Below are positions 9,291 through 18,900 of a stretch of DNA of 64,000 nt, piece by piece. Where the stretch lies: NCBI RefSeq assembly GCF_014697075.1, contig NZ_JACJRE010000031.1, positions 36,130 to 100,129 of the forward strand, read 5' to 3'. This DNA is from Tolypothrix sp. FACHB-123 (lineage in GTDB: Bacteria; Cyanobacteriota; Cyanobacteriia; Cyanobacteriales; Nostocaceae). The notes under the pieces were generated by a model. It saw only the letters and a list, made by a program, of their open reading frames with translations, searched no databases and was not told where the DNA came from. Position 1 is the stretch's first letter, and each line of letters begins with the position of its first letter. Both the position numbers and the translations under genes were made by a program.

Positions 9291-10175
9291 GTGGGAGATT
9301 TTGGTAGAGTTTTAACCGCTATGATTACGCCGTTTAAAGAAGACGGTAGTGTCAACTATGATGTAGCGGCAGAACTAGCAGCACATCTAGCGAATAACGG
9401 TACAGATACATTGGTGGTATGTGGTACAACAGGTGAATCTCCTACCTTAACTTGGGATGAGGAGTATCAGCTGTTTGTGGAAGTGTTGCAGGCGGTAGCG
9501 GGAAAAGCCAAAGTCATCGCCGGCTGTGGTTCTAATTCCACCAAAGAAGCGATCGCCGCCACTCAAAAGGCAGCTAAAATAGGAGTACATGGGACTCTAC
9601 AAGTTGTCCCCTATTACAATAAACCGCCCCAAGCTGGACTGTATCAGCACTTTCAAGCGGTAGCGCAAGCCTGTCCCGACTTACCTATCCTGTTGTATAA
9701 CATTCCCGGTCGTACTGGACAAAACCTCAGTTCAGAAACAGTTGCCCGGTTAGCGGAGATTAATAATATTGTTGGTATAAAAGAAGCTAGTGGGAGTTTA
9801 GACCAAGCAAGTGAAATTCGCCGCTTGACACCAAAAGAATTTCAGATTTACGCTGGAGATGATTCTTTAACTTTGCCTTTGTTAGCGATCGGTGCTAAAG
9901 GTGTGGTGAGCGTAGCTTCGCATCTGGTAGGAAACCAACTACAGCAGATGATCCAAGCCTTTAATGTCGGAAAATTTGAAGTAGCGACTGCAATACATCT
10001 GCAACTTTTTCCGCTGTTTAAAGCTTTATTTTTAACTACAAATCCCATTCCCGTGAAAACAGCATTAAAAATTCAAGGTTGGGAGGTTGGTTCAACTCGG
10101 CTACCTTTATGTGAAGCTGAACCAGAAATTAGTCACAAGTTAGAGGTGGTTCTCAAAGAACTTAGTTTAATCTAA
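9291..10175 (+). CDS. dapA: 4-hydroxy-tetrahydrodipicolinate synthase
   Basis: DapA condenses pyruvate with aspartate semialdehyde, the first lysine/diaminopimelate-specific step, so its substrate comes from the asd product upstream. From the GTG at 9291 the protein is 294 residues with Schiff-base Lys164 (G-I-K-E-A-S-G), Tyr136 (Y-N-I-P-G-R-T-G) and the G-T-T-G-E-S substrate loop at 45-50. The frame opens earlier at a TTG (9216) within a repeat, but those 25 Lys/Thr-rich residues are not family-like, and CAGGAG sits 10 bases before the GTG. A small chance remains that a longer form is made. Confidence 0.95.
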   Translation: MGDFGRVLTAMITPFKEDGSVNYDVAAELAAHLANNGTDTLVVCGTTGESPTLTWDEEYQLFVEVLQAVAGKAKVIAGCGSNSTKEAIAATQKAAKIGVHGTLQVVPYYNKPPQAGLYQHFQAVAQACPDLPILLYNIPGRTGQNLSSETVARLAEINNIVGIKEASGSLDQASEIRRLTPKEFQIYAGDDSLTLPLLAIGAKGVVSVASHLVGNQLQQMIQAFNVGKFEVATAIHLQLFPLFKALFLTTNPIPVKTALKIQGWEVGSTRLPLCEAEPEISHKLEVVLKELSLI

Positions 10176-10463
10176 GTAGCAGCTTGTTACTTGCTAGCAA
10201 GTTCAGGGTTACTACAGATACATAAGAAACAAGGAAAATACATAATTTTTACCAGGTACAGTGGCAACTCCTGTGTTACGACTGAATAGCTATAATATGA
10301 ATCCTTCAGCGTAAAATCCATTTTTATTGAACAAACAATAGAAAAATCTGATTTAAATTAGGCTGCTTTGGGAATGTCCGGATAAGACAGCTAATGTTGT
10401 CTTTGATACAAGATGCTAACTTTATTAACTTAAATTAACCACAAACAACAATTCAAGGAGCAA
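10176..10463. other. Intergenic region dapA-rnj
   Basis: 288 AT-rich bases without a gene. GCTATAATATGAATCC at about 10289 resembles a -10 element and may give rnj its own promoter. Nothing else was recognised. Confidence 0.4.
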
Positions 10464-12236
10464 ATGGCTAAAAACGATACAAGCTCCGCCCTAAAAATTA
10501 TTCCTTTGGGCGGATTACATGAGATTGGTAAAAATACCTGTGTTTTCGAGTACGACGACGAAATTATTTTATTAGATGCAGGTTTAGCCTTTCCCACAGA
10601 GGCAATGCATGGTGTCAATATTGTCCTGCCAGATACCACCTATCTCCGGGAAAATCGCCATAAAATTAAAGGCATGATTGTTACCCACGGTCATGAAGAC
10701 CACATAGGTGGGATTGCATTTCACCTCAAACAATTTGAAATACCTGTAATTTATGGGCCCAGACTAGCAATGGCGATGCTAGAGGGAAAATTAGAAGAAG
10801 CTGGGGTACGCGATCGCACAGAGTTAAGATCTGTTTTACCCCGTGATGTCGTCAGAATTGGCAAATCCTTCTTTGTCGAATACATTCGCAACACCCACTC
10901 CATTGCTGATAGCTTCACCGTAGCGATTCATACACCCATAGGTATAGTGATCCACACGGGAGATTTTAAAATCGACCACACCCCAGTTGATGGAGAAAAA
11001 TTTGACTTACAACGGCTAGCAGAACATGGCGAAAAAGGCGTGCTTTGTTTGTTAAGCGATTCGACAAACTCAGAAGTACCCGGATTTACTCCTTCAGAAC
11101 GTTCTGTATATCCCAATCTTGAACGGGTATTCTCCCAAACCCCAGGAAGATTATTTGTCACTACTTTTGCTTCTAGTGTCCATCGCATCAACATGATTTT
11201 GGAACTGGCGCAGAAGTATAACCGTACAGTGACAGTCGTCGGTCGTTCAATGTTGAATTTGATTGCCCATGCGCGTAATCTAGGCTACATCAAATGTCCC
11301 GAACATCTGTTACAACCTTTACATACTGTCCGCAATCTACCTGAAGAAAATGTACTAATTTTGACCACAGGGTCTCAAGGCGAACCGATGTCAGCAATGA
11401 CAAGAATTGCTAACAAAGAACACCCCCATATTAAAATTCGCCCAGGGGATACGGTAGTATTTTCCGCTAACCCAATTCCCGGAAATACTATCGCTGTGGT
11501 AAATACTATAGATAAACTGATGCTCCAAGGCGCAAACGTTGTCTATGGACGAGAAAAAGGAATTCACGTTTCTGGTCACGGTTGTCAAGAAGACCAAAAA
11601 CTGATGATTGCTTTAACCAAACCGAAGTTTTTCGTACCATTTCACGGCGAACATCGAATGTTGGTGAAGCACGCGCAAACAGCGCAAAGTATGGGTATTC
11701 CCGAAGAAAATATGGTGATTATCCAGAATGGCGATATCGTGGAATTGACAGAAGGCGCGATTCGTGTATCTGGGAAAGTTCCATCAGGAATTGAATTGGT
11801 AGATACTACTAGTTCTGGGATGGTCAGCGCTAAGGTATTGCAAGAACGCCAGCGCATGGCTTCGGAAGGGATTGTCACTATTGCCGCAGCCATTGATTGG
11901 AGTGGTAAATTATTAGCCAAGCCAGAAATTCACCTACGGGGTGTGGTAACCAGTATAGAGCGATCGCTCTTACAAAAATGGGTACAACAGCGAATTGAAG
12001 AAATTTTGGGCGTTCGTTGGTCAGAATTCGCCCAACCTGGTGAAGGAGAGCAACCCGAAGTCGATTGGGGTGGTTTGCAAGGGATGTTAGAGAGAGAATT
12101 ACAACGCTCCATCCGTCGGGAATTGCAATGTCAACCTACTGTGACATTGTTAATGCAGATTCCTGATGAGCCACCTGTAAAAGTTAGCGATGGGAGAAGA
12201 CGGCGGCCTAGGACTGCTGCTCAGGTAGCTTCGTAA
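10464..12236 (+). CDS. rnj: ribonuclease J
   Basis: RNase J is a metallo-beta-lactamase/beta-CASP ribonuclease with 5'-exo and endo activity in mRNA decay and rRNA maturation. The zinc site H-G-H-E-D-H is at 75-80, followed by beta-CASP features (G-S-Q-G-E-P, and S-G-H-G then P-F-H-G-E-H near 390-410). The C-terminal domain is Arg-rich and ends R-R-R-R-P-R, which may bind RNA. It is 590 residues, with ATG at 10464 preceded by AAGGAG. The asd-dapA-rnj order is, as I recall, conserved in cyanobacteria. Confidence 0.96.
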   Translation: MAKNDTSSALKIIPLGGLHEIGKNTCVFEYDDEIILLDAGLAFPTEAMHGVNIVLPDTTYLRENRHKIKGMIVTHGHEDHIGGIAFHLKQFEIPVIYGPRLAMAMLEGKLEEAGVRDRTELRSVLPRDVVRIGKSFFVEYIRNTHSIADSFTVAIHTPIGIVIHTGDFKIDHTPVDGEKFDLQRLAEHGEKGVLCLLSDSTNSEVPGFTPSERSVYPNLERVFSQTPGRLFVTTFASSVHRINMILELAQKYNRTVTVVGRSMLNLIAHARNLGYIKCPEHLLQPLHTVRNLPEENVLILTTGSQGEPMSAMTRIANKEHPHIKIRPGDTVVFSANPIPGNTIAVVNTIDKLMLQGANVVYGREKGIHVSGHGCQEDQKLMIALTKPKFFVPFHGEHRMLVKHAQTAQSMGIPEENMVIIQNGDIVELTEGAIRVSGKVPSGIELVDTTSSGMVSAKVLQERQRMASEGIVTIAAAIDWSGKLLAKPEIHLRGVVTSIERSLLQKWVQQRIEEILGVRWSEFAQPGEGEQPEVDWGGLQGMLERELQRSIRRELQCQPTVTLLMQIPDEPPVKVSDGRRRRPRTAAQVAS

Positions 12237-12256
12237 GGTATTTAGAATTACAATTT

Positions 12257-12304
12257 AACGCAAAGACGCGAAGACGCAAAGTTATTTCTAAGTGTCTTTG
12301 CGTT
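12257..12304 (+). terminator. Probable rnj terminator (inverted repeat)
   Basis: AACGCAAAGAC (12257-12267) pairs perfectly with GTCTTTGCGTT (12294-12304). The loop is 26 bases and the arm is followed by TT. It begins 21 bases after the rnj stop. The arms resemble a dispersed CGCAAAGACGC repeat, so it may be a repeat used as a terminator. Confidence 0.45.
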
Positions 12305-12498
12305 TTGGTGTGAAAAAAATTCTCTTACATAGCTTAATGTTGACTCATAAAATCTTTTTTTCAGTAAAATTTTCTGAAACTTGAAAGGTATAGTTTCTAT
12401 ATTTGGAGCTAAGCTATAGCAGTTTCGGAGTAAATTTCCATGACCACGACGCCAGTCAAAATTACTAACTAAGTAATCAAAAAATCATCTTTGATTAC

Positions 12499-13695
12499 CT
12501 AGTGAATCCATAGGTAAGCCAAAATTAAAGTACATAATGTTAGCGGTACACCAAAGCGGAGATGGTCGAGAAATGTTAACTTATACCCTAAATTTTTAGC
12601 AGCTTCGACAACTATTAAGTTAGCAACTGAACCAAATAAGGTGAGATTACCCGCTAATGTAGATCCGGCTGCAAGTAATAGCCAATATGGGGTATTATCT
12701 TTGGGAATCAAAGGATGCAATAAGAGTACAGCCGGAACATTAGATATTAGATTAGATAAAATAACAGTTACACTCAAAAAATTTGCAGAATTATTGACTG
12801 CATGAGTAAATAATTGTAGTAAATTTAATTTTTCTGTAACTCGCGTCAAAATAAACAAGCCGGAAAACATCACTAGCAAATTCCAATCGATTCTTTGGAG
12901 AATGCGCTGTGGTTTAATTCGTCGCGTAATCAACAACAAACTAGCAGCAACTAAAGCCGACTCCGCTAGAGGTAGACCAACAGCAAAGGCGATAAGTAAT
13001 CCTGTAGTGATAACTAATGTTTTATTAAATAAAGGTTTGTAAATCCGGTAGTTTCCAGATGCTAATTGCTGACAAGCCTGGGTAGAACGAACATCAGGAT
13101 AAAGTAACCATAGCAAGCCTATCTGAATTACTAAGCCAATTAAGCCGACTGGAGCGAGTGCGCAAAGGAAATCTAGGTAGGGAATTCCTGAGAAAGAACC
13201 TATGAGAATGTTTTGAGGATTACCACTCAAAGTGGCTACAGAACCTATATTAGTTGCACCTGCAATCGCTAGTAAATAAGGTATGGGATTTAAACTCAAG
13301 GCTTGAGTTAAGCTCAAAACCAATGGTGTAAAAATTAATGCTACTGTATCATTAAGAAATACGGCAGAGAGGATACCGCTACCAAAGGTTAAAGCTATCA
13401 ATAAGCCAAGAGGACTGCGGGTAATGCTCAATAATATAGAGAGCGATCGCGCAAAAAATCCGGCGTAAGTTAGACTAGTATTGACTACCATCATACTCAG
13501 CAAAAATACGATGGTATTAGCATCAATAGCTTGCCATGCCTCTGTTAAATTTACAGCACCCAAGGCAATTAAAAAAGCAGAACCCACTAGGGCTATAGTG
13601 GCACGGTTCATGCGTAATCCAGGGATGTAACCCAATGCCAAGCCCAAGTAAGTCAACCCTAAAACGCCATAGATTGCAAATTGTCGGATAATCAC
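12499..13695 (-). CDS. SLC13/ArsB/NhaD-type ion transporter
   Basis: A 398-residue inner-membrane protein with about ten to twelve hydrophobic helices. Two inverted signature segments typical of the ion transporter superfamily are visible: S-G-N-P-Q-N-I-L-I-G in the first half, and N-V-P-A-V-L plus a G-S-V-A-N-L-I-V-V-E-A segment in the second. Members carry Na+, arsenite, sulfate or dicarboxylates; the substrate cannot be read from sequence. It is transcribed toward rnj and stands alone. The start ATG at 13695 has no obvious strong ribosome-binding site. Confidence 0.8.
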   Translation of the reverse strand: MIIRQFAIYGVLGLTYLGLALGYIPGLRMNRATIALVGSAFLIALGAVNLTEAWQAIDANTIVFLLSMMVVNTSLTYAGFFARSLSILLSITRSPLGLLIALTFGSGILSAVFLNDTVALIFTPLVLSLTQALSLNPIPYLLAIAGATNIGSVATLSGNPQNILIGSFSGIPYLDFLCALAPVGLIGLVIQIGLLWLLYPDVRSTQACQQLASGNYRIYKPLFNKTLVITTGLLIAFAVGLPLAESALVAASLLLITRRIKPQRILQRIDWNLLVMFSGLFILTRVTEKLNLLQLFTHAVNNSANFLSVTVILSNLISNVPAVLLLHPLIPKDNTPYWLLLAAGSTLAGNLTLFGSVANLIVVEAAKNLGYKLTFLDHLRFGVPLTLCTLILAYLWIH

Positions 13696-14263
13696 TTGCG
13701 TTACCTAGTGATGGAGGAGACAGGGGCTAAGGAGCAGGATCAGGAGACAAGAAATTTTTACCTAATAGTTGACATACCTAACAGCACATGGTAAAAAAGC
13801 TGCTGTCAAGCTAATAACAATTCTCCAAAATCTTGCTATATATCATTCACCCCATCTTTACTTCCCGATAACCTTGTCTCCGTTTAATTGTTACAACTAG
13901 GAAGCGCAATAGTATTCTGCATCAGCTTACAGATTTGTATACAATCTAGCAGTTAGTATTTTTACTCAACGTTATACTAGGTAATTAAATTTTGTAACAA
14001 ATAGTGCAAAACCCATCCAAAGATAGATGTCTTCACTAAAATCTTAACTATGTCAAGTTATGAACAAGATCAGCAGATCACACTTCCGATTCCAGGGAAA
14101 TTGCGTTTAACTTGACGTAGTTATAAATGAGTTCTCATTTAAGTGGCTACGGATAACATCAGATTGCATCTAGTAGAAACAAGATTTTTCCGGGAAGAGT
14201 CTAAGCCACTATGTATATGTTCATCGTAAAGGTGAATACCCTCCATCAAATAGAGGAGTAACC
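13696..14263. other. Intergenic region upstream of the transporter and the Mo-nitro_C gene
   Basis: 568 bases with no gene. It contains a degenerate GGAGACAGGGG repeat near 13712 and AT-rich stretches with TATACTAGG-like -10 elements (about 13972). No NtcA-type GTA-N8-TAC site was seen. The regulatory DNA of two diverging genes should be here. Confidence 0.4.
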
Positions 14264-14641
14264 ATGAAGGTATTTGATAATACCACAAAAAGAATTTTCT
14301 TGGCAAGCTGGGTATCAATTAATCAAGCAGAAGCTACTAATACCCAAGTCAACCAGCTGCCACATTCTGCTACTAAGTCTTCTGGCGATATCCTCCAGCC
14401 CTTACGACAAAAAGTAGACAGTATTCAAGTACGCGATCGCAAATTGGCGCACCGCTTGTGTCAGTTAATTCCGGCTCAGTGTCCTTTTGAGCGTGATGTC
14501 AAGTTATTTGGCAAGACTTTATTTCATATTCCGCCAATGTGTAAGCTGAATCCTTTATATGAGGAAGTAGTTGGCTTACGTTTCCGGGCGTTATGCTATC
14601 TAGCTGATGAATGTGGAGAGGATATTTCTCAGTACTGTTAG
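14264..14641 (+). CDS. Mo-dependent nitrogenase C-terminal domain protein (stand-alone)
   Basis: This 125-residue protein has a C-terminal half that fits the Mo-nitro_C family known from cyanobacteria: R-D-R-K-L-A-H-R-L-C, then C-P-F-E-R-D-V, C-K-L-N-P-L-Y-E and R-A-L-C-Y-L-A-D-E-C-G-E-D. Six cysteines suggest metal or disulfide chemistry. Despite the family name, no nitrogenase gene is nearby, and small stand-alone members are frequent in this phylum. GAGGAG at 14252-14257 precedes the ATG at 14264. Function unknown. Confidence 0.8.
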   Translation: MKVFDNTTKRIFLASWVSINQAEATNTQVNQLPHSATKSSGDILQPLRQKVDSIQVRDRKLAHRLCQLIPAQCPFERDVKLFGKTLFHIPPMCKLNPLYEEVVGLRFRALCYLADECGEDISQYC

Positions 14642-14676
14642 GGGCTAGGAGCTAGGAGCTAGGAGCTAGGGACTAG
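14641..14676. repeat. GGAGCTA tandem heptamers
   Basis: GGGGCTA-GGAGCTA-GGAGCTA-GGAGCTA-GGGACTA begins immediately at the stop codon of the Mo-nitro_C gene. Confidence 0.9.
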
Positions 14677-14755
14677 AGAAAAGAGATTTTCTCGCGATCG
14701 CCTGATTTGCCATTTGCAAGTTATCATTTCTCAAATTTGAGTTCATAAATTAACA

Positions 14756-14800
14756 AAGAGTCCAGAATTAAAGCAAGCTGCTAGTTAATTCTGGACTCTT
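14756..14800. terminator. Strong 16-bp hairpin between convergent genes
   Basis: AAGAGTCCAGAATTAA (14756-14771) pairs perfectly with its complement at 14785-14800, with a 13-base loop. It lies between the ends of two convergent genes and probably terminates both. U-tracts are short on either side. Confidence 0.6.
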
Positions 14801-14852
14801 GAGCAATTTGAGATTTGAGATTTTGGATTAAATGCTAAAAATTAGTCTGAGT

Positions 14853-16865
14853 CTAATTTTTGATCCGCCTGACTTGCCATTTTTGAATGGCTTCTTGTGC
14901 ATCTTCATAAGCAGATGTCATCTCTGGGATTAAAGCCGCAGTTTCAATTGCTGCATTTAGTTCCCCTTTGACAGCACGATTTTTTGCCAAATCCAAAATC
15001 TTCTCGCTCCATTGATTGATGGATTTTTGAGCAACATCAAAGCCTGGTTGTCCTGGTGGAACTTTCTTGGCTACTTCAATAGCACGATTATATGTAGATG
15101 CTTGTCCTGGTCTAATTAGAGCATTAGCGGCGTCTAAGAGAGTTTTATTACTAACATACTGCTTGGCTTCTAGTCGCCATTGGTTAATCAGTGCTTGGGC
15201 TTTGGGATACAGTTCTTCTTCTTTAGTAATTAATTGTGCCGCAGCGATCGCATTTGCATACTGTTTTTGTTGGGCGCGACCTTCTGCTAAATCTAAAATC
15301 ATCCGACTCCAGATTTTAATATCTTCTTGGGCTTGTTCGTAAAGCGGTTCGCCTGATTGAATTTTTCGCGCAGTAGCGATCGCTAAACTTAAATCGCTGG
15401 CTTGAGTTTCCCGCAAAGACATTTTCGCCAAGTCCAATACAGCTTGATTGCGCTGTTGCGATTCGGAATTCGTAACCTTTGGTGTAGATTTGGCTGTAGG
15501 TGCTGGTTTTGGCGTTGGCGATTGAGTTGGTGGTGCTGTAGTCGTGGAATTAGAGACAGCAGTACTGTTATTAGGCAAATTAGTCAGGTCTTTCGCCTCA
15601 TTAGTCGTCGTATTAGACGATGTGGTCAATACTTCAGACGTTTTCAATCTGGTTTGATTGCGCAGAAAAACTACTGCAACTAAACCTAAAATTAATAAAC
15701 TCCCTCCTAGCCACCACAAAAGCTGGCTCCAAAATGATTTTTTTACCTGAGTCCCAGGTGCTTGAGAGATAAAACCTGAAGAAGAAGCGGGAAGAGACTG
15801 TTCCTCATGAATCGTCTGTGATGCAGATGGGAGTACTTGGGATTGTTTTTTCGTCACCGACTGGGAGGCTCCATTTCCAGCAAACCCTTGGGCTGCTTGA
15901 TTGGGAAACTTCTCGCTGACGGCTGTAAATTGTGGCGGCTTCCCTGGGGGATATTTAGGGCTAATAGTAGTTTCTAACCCAGAAATTGCTTGATTATTGC
16001 TTGTTGTTTGGACTTTTGTCGCAGTTTTGCCAGAATTTGTGGCGAGAGAAGGTGCTGCACGCGCCACTACAAAAGATTCTTCGGGAAAAATAACGTTTCC
16101 TACTTCGCTTTTCGCTGGTGTAATTTTGCTGCGCAATGGCGGTAGGATGATTTGCTGCGGCGATGGTACAACAGCAACGGGGTTTTGTGCTGGTCGCCAA
16201 TGATGTTGACATAATTCTGGGGTAAGAATGCTCAGCTGATTGACTAAATTCCCCAGATTACTACCATGACCAGAACTTAAAGCTTGTAATAATCCTGCGG
16301 TGAAGAATCCATGACCTAGTTCTCGGCTTTCATGGGAGAATTGCTCTGGTTGGCAAGAAAGAATTGTTGCTAATTGTAGCTCTTGAGCCAGTTCGAGAGT
16401 TTCTTGACCAACGGGAGCATCAGCTTGGGTACCAAAAGCGCGGTTGATATCCAGGATCAGCAATACATTTAACTCAGTTAGCTGCAAACTCTGTAAGAGC
16501 GATCGCAATTCTATGCCAGTTTCCTGAACTAAATCGGGATTTCCCTCGACCGGCATTAAATAATCTTGTCCCTTGTAGTTAATGGCATAGCCGCTAAAGA
16601 ATAACCAAAGATAGTCCTGTGGTTGCCAATAATTTGCGGCTAAATCTTCTAATAACAGCAGGATATTCTCGCGCGTCGGATATGTAGATTTGTCTCTCAT
16701 GATCGGTGGCGAGGTATCCGTCATCAGTAGGCAGTTTTGCGGTAAAAAACCTGCCTCTGTAGCCAAAAAGTCTTTCAGCGCTTCGGCATCAGCTTGAGCG
16801 CAACTTAAAGGTTGAAATAAATGATATTGATTGATGCCAATAGTAATCGCCCAGTAATTTACCAT
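14853..16865 (-). CDS. Caspase-family (C14) protein with degenerate active site, membrane-anchored
   Basis: A 670-residue protein. Residues 1-245 have the caspase-like fold (start W-A-I-T-I-G-I-N-Q-Y). The catalytic His of the usual F-S-G-H-G is Tyr93 (F-F-S-G-Y-A), and the Cys of the usual D-A-C-x-S-G is Asn141 (L-D-I-N-R-A-F). It should therefore be proteolytically dead. A Ser/Thr/Pro-rich linker follows, then one membrane helix (about 378-402), another Thr/Pro-rich linker and a C-terminal array of about four 50-residue helical repeats (A-x-x-x-A-x-x-I-x..I-x-x-W). The topology puts the repeats across the membrane from the caspase domain. Inactive orthocaspase relatives are known in cyanobacteria; the role here may be scaffolding. 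It has its own promoter region. Confidence 0.85.
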   Translation of the reverse strand: MVNYWAITIGINQYHLFQPLSCAQADAEALKDFLATEAGFLPQNCLLMTDTSPPIMRDKSTYPTRENILLLLEDLAANYWQPQDYLWLFFSGYAINYKGQDYLMPVEGNPDLVQETGIELRSLLQSLQLTELNVLLILDINRAFGTQADAPVGQETLELAQELQLATILSCQPEQFSHESRELGHGFFTAGLLQALSSGHGSNLGNLVNQLSILTPELCQHHWRPAQNPVAVVPSPQQIILPPLRSKITPAKSEVGNVIFPEESFVVARAAPSLATNSGKTATKVQTTSNNQAISGLETTISPKYPPGKPPQFTAVSEKFPNQAAQGFAGNGASQSVTKKQSQVLPSASQTIHEEQSLPASSSGFISQAPGTQVKKSFWSQLLWWLGGSLLILGLVAVVFLRNQTRLKTSEVLTTSSNTTTNEAKDLTNLPNNSTAVSNSTTTAPPTQSPTPKPAPTAKSTPKVTNSESQQRNQAVLDLAKMSLRETQASDLSLAIATARKIQSGEPLYEQAQEDIKIWSRMILDLAEGRAQQKQYANAIAAAQLITKEEELYPKAQALINQWRLEAKQYVSNKTLLDAANALIRPGQASTYNRAIEVAKKVPPGQPGFDVAQKSINQWSEKILDLAKNRAVKGELNAAIETAALIPEMTSAYEDAQEAIQKWQVRRIKN

Positions 16866-17058
16866 CCCCTCTGTGTCGCTTCTTGTTTGCTTGAAATTGC
16901 TGTTGGCTTTGCGGAAAAAACAAAGTTAACCTATGTCTTATAGTCTAGGAGATTCTTATCATCACCCTGATAATATGTGATTTTTATTACATAAAATAGC
17001 CGGAAATTACTTTCACTCAATTTAAATTAGAGATTCTGTAGACAGGAGCGAAAAAATC

Positions 17059-17523
17059 ATGAGTAGAAGTGTTGCTCATCAACTATCATCGATCATTTCC
17101 TTTTCAGTTATTAGCCAAATTGCCAGAAAAATCCGGATAGTTCAGTTAGGAGTTTTGCTTTTTTCGGCGGTTCCGGTGTGGTTTGCTTATGAGGCGATCG
17201 CCCCGCAGATTGTGAGAGCTTACACAGCCAGAGTTGACTTGGCAATCGATCGACTACCAGAAGAAAATTACGAAACCATACTCAGAAGGGCAGAAGCAGT
17301 AGCCAGAGCCGCAGCTCAAAGGAGTTTTGACCAAGATATTTTAGTCACAGATGTATCCGTAATTGTCTCCGTACAAAGTCTAGGAGCGATCGCCCCAGTT
17401 TTAGCTTTAGAAGTAACTCGTCAACAATGGCGTACTCGTCCCGATGCGCAACGTTGGGCAACTTATTTTAAAACAGCGCGATCGCTTCTGTTATTTGACC
17501 CCAAGCCCACAGAGAAAAAGTAG
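17059..17523 (+). CDS. Conserved cyanobacterial membrane-anchored protein, function unknown
   Basis: 154 residues. The N-terminus carries a basic stretch then one hydrophobic helix (about 30-52, L-G-V-L-L-F-S-A-V-P-V-W), followed by a soluble alpha/beta domain with an Ala/Arg-rich helix (R-A-E-A-V-A-R-A-A-A) and hydrophobic strands. It is probably a single-pass or signal-anchored protein facing the periplasm or lumen. AGGAG at 17044-17048 sets the ATG at 17059. It diverges from the caspase-like gene and shares a short promoter region with it. I do not recognise a named domain. Confidence 0.75.
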   Translation: MSRSVAHQLSSIISFSVISQIARKIRIVQLGVLLFSAVPVWFAYEAIAPQIVRAYTARVDLAIDRLPEENYETILRRAEAVARAAAQRSFDQDILVTDVSVIVSVQSLGAIAPVLALEVTRQQWRTRPDAQRWATYFKTARSLLLFDPKPTEKK

Positions 17524-17524
17524 G

Positions 17525-17690
17525 GAAGAGAGACAAAGGGGACAAAGGGGACAAGGAGGACAAGGGAGACAAGGGGGACAAGGAATTTTAGATTTTAAAT
17601 TTGCAATTGTGGATTCCAATCTAAAATCCAAAATCCAAAATCCAAAATTGTTTCAATGCCCCATGCCCTATGCCCAATTCCCATTTTTAT
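17525..17690. repeat. GGGGACAA-type and AATCCAAA-type short repeat tract
   Basis: Repeated GACAAAGGGGACAAGG units run to about 17585. ATCTAAAATCCAAAATCCAAA heptamers follow around 17617-17648, then ATGCCCCATGCCC. An open frame here (17444-17716) is only repeat translation. Confidence 0.85.
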
Positions 17691-17753
17691 GTTGCCAGTG
17701 TCAATTGATGGCTTAGAATAAAAAGGTTGTCAAGAATTGCGATATCCGCTATC

Positions 17754-17930
17754 ATGGCTGTTCCAAAGAAGAAAACATCTAAGTCTAAAAGAGATAAGCG
17801 CCGAGCTAACTGGAGACATAAAGCTGCTGTTGAAGCACAAAAAGCTCTTTCCCTAGGCAAGTCTATTTTGACTGGACGCTCTACATTTGTCTATCCAACT
17901 GCTGAAGACGAAGAAGCAGAAGACGAATAA
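17754..17930 (+). CDS. rpmF: 50S ribosomal protein L32
   Basis: A 58-residue basic ribosomal protein with the L32 start [12 protein letters not shown] and the R-R-A-N-W-R-H-K block. The acidic tail (D-E-E-A-E-D-E) is a cyanobacterial feature. The ATG at 17754 was chosen over an earlier in-frame TTG at 17727, because homologues start M-A-V-P-K. The usual zinc cysteines are absent, as in other cyanobacterial L32. It stands alone, followed by a terminator-like hairpin. Confidence 0.95.
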   Translation: MAVPKKKTSKSKRDKRRANWRHKAAVEAQKALSLGKSILTGRSTFVYPTAEDEEAEDE

Positions 17931-17959
17931 TAATGTCGATAGTTAAGAAAGGCACGAAC

Positions 17960-17983
17960 AGCGCTGTTAATTTGGCGCTTTTT
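17960..17983 (+). terminator. Probable rpmF terminator
   Basis: AGCGC (17960-17964) pairs with GCGCT (17975-17979), with TTTTT immediately after. It is 30 bases past the rpmF stop. The stem is short. Confidence 0.4.
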
Positions 17984-18224
17984 CGTTGCTTTTCTCATGG
18001 CATTATCCATACATAGTTATAGTTAATTGGACAATCTCCATTAACTATTGCCTATGGGTGATGAGCAAATAATTTATCGAAATTAAGCTATCTGTAGTTT
18101 CTGGATTTTTAGTACTCTGCGCAATTGGTATTTTTTATCCTTTTGGAGTAGTGCAGATGCTCAAATCCTTAGACAATCATCTCAAGAAAACCAATTATCT
18201 TGAAAAAGTGATTTTTCTAAGATT

Positions 18225-18818
18225 ATGTTAGGAAAATTTTTTCAGAAACCAGAGCAAGAAAATAACGAACGGGTTCCGCCTGGTCAATATTTGGCTAAAG
18301 GCTTTCCCGTTTTAACTTATGGTGCAACACCACAAATAAATATAGAAGAATGGGAATTTAAAGTTTGGGGTTTAGCAAAACCTGCTACTTTTACATGGGC
18401 AGATTTTATGGCTTTACCTCAATCTGAATTCACAGCAGATTTTCACTGTGTGACGCGCTGGTCTAAACTTGATGTTAAGTGGACTGGGATTAAAGTTACA
18501 GATTTTATGAGTTTGTTAGAGGTAGATCCCCAAGCAGTTCATGTGATGGAACATTGCTATGGTGGCTACACTACTAATATCTCAATGACAGATTTTGTCC
18601 GAGAAGAAAATTTCTTTGCTTTTCAATTATTTGGTGAACCCTTACCAGCAGAACATGGCGGGCCGATGCGCTTAGTTGTTCCCCATCTTTATGCTTGGAA
18701 AAGCGCTAAATGGATTAATGGTTTAGAGTTTCTCAACAGTGAAGAACTGGGTTTTTGGGAGCGTAATGGTTATCACCAACGGGGTGAACCTTGGGCGGAA
18801 GAAAGGTATAGTTACTAA
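18225..18818 (+). CDS. Sulfite-oxidase-like molybdopterin oxidoreductase
   Basis: A 197-residue protein of the sulfite oxidase/MsrP (YedY) catalytic-domain family. The molybdenum-ligand cysteine is probably Cys75 in D-F-H-C-V-T-R-W. The downstream family block G-G-P-M-R-L-V-V-P-H-L-Y-A-W-K-S-A-K-W is intact. No twin-arginine signal is visible, so it is likely cytoplasmic, unlike periplasmic MsrP. The substrate is unknown. The ATG at 18225 has only a weak ribosome-binding site. No partner haem protein is adjacent. Confidence 0.88.
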   Translation: MLGKFFQKPEQENNERVPPGQYLAKGFPVLTYGATPQINIEEWEFKVWGLAKPATFTWADFMALPQSEFTADFHCVTRWSKLDVKWTGIKVTDFMSLLEVDPQAVHVMEHCYGGYTTNISMTDFVREENFFAFQLFGEPLPAEHGGPMRLVVPHLYAWKSAKWINGLEFLNSEELGFWERNGYHQRGEPWAEERYSY

Positions 18819-18869
18819 TTCGTAATTCGTAATTAATAAGAATTGCTGAAAAATACGCCGAGAAGGATA

Positions 18870-18900
18870 CTACCCAGCATCTCCGGTTTTTGCTGGGTAG
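18870..18900. repeat. 10-bp perfect inverted repeat upstream of higBA
   Basis: CTACCCAGCA (18870-18879) pairs with TGCTGGGTAG (18891-18900) around an 11-base loop. It could terminate the preceding gene or serve as an operator for the toxin-antitoxin pair 36 bases downstream. No U-tract follows, which weakens the terminator reading. Confidence 0.5.

Noticed and set aside
13696-14263. NtcA binding site upstream of the Mo-nitro_C gene
   Set aside because: No GTA-N8-TAC match was found by reading; only GTAACA-like half sites.
14264-14641. Evidence of a nitrogenase cluster
   Set aside because: Only the stand-alone Mo-nitro_C domain is present; no nifHDK or related genes are in the window.
17444-17716. 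Open frame overlapping the end of the 17059 gene
   Set aside because: Runs through GGGGACAA and AATCCAAA repeats and has no protein-like composition.
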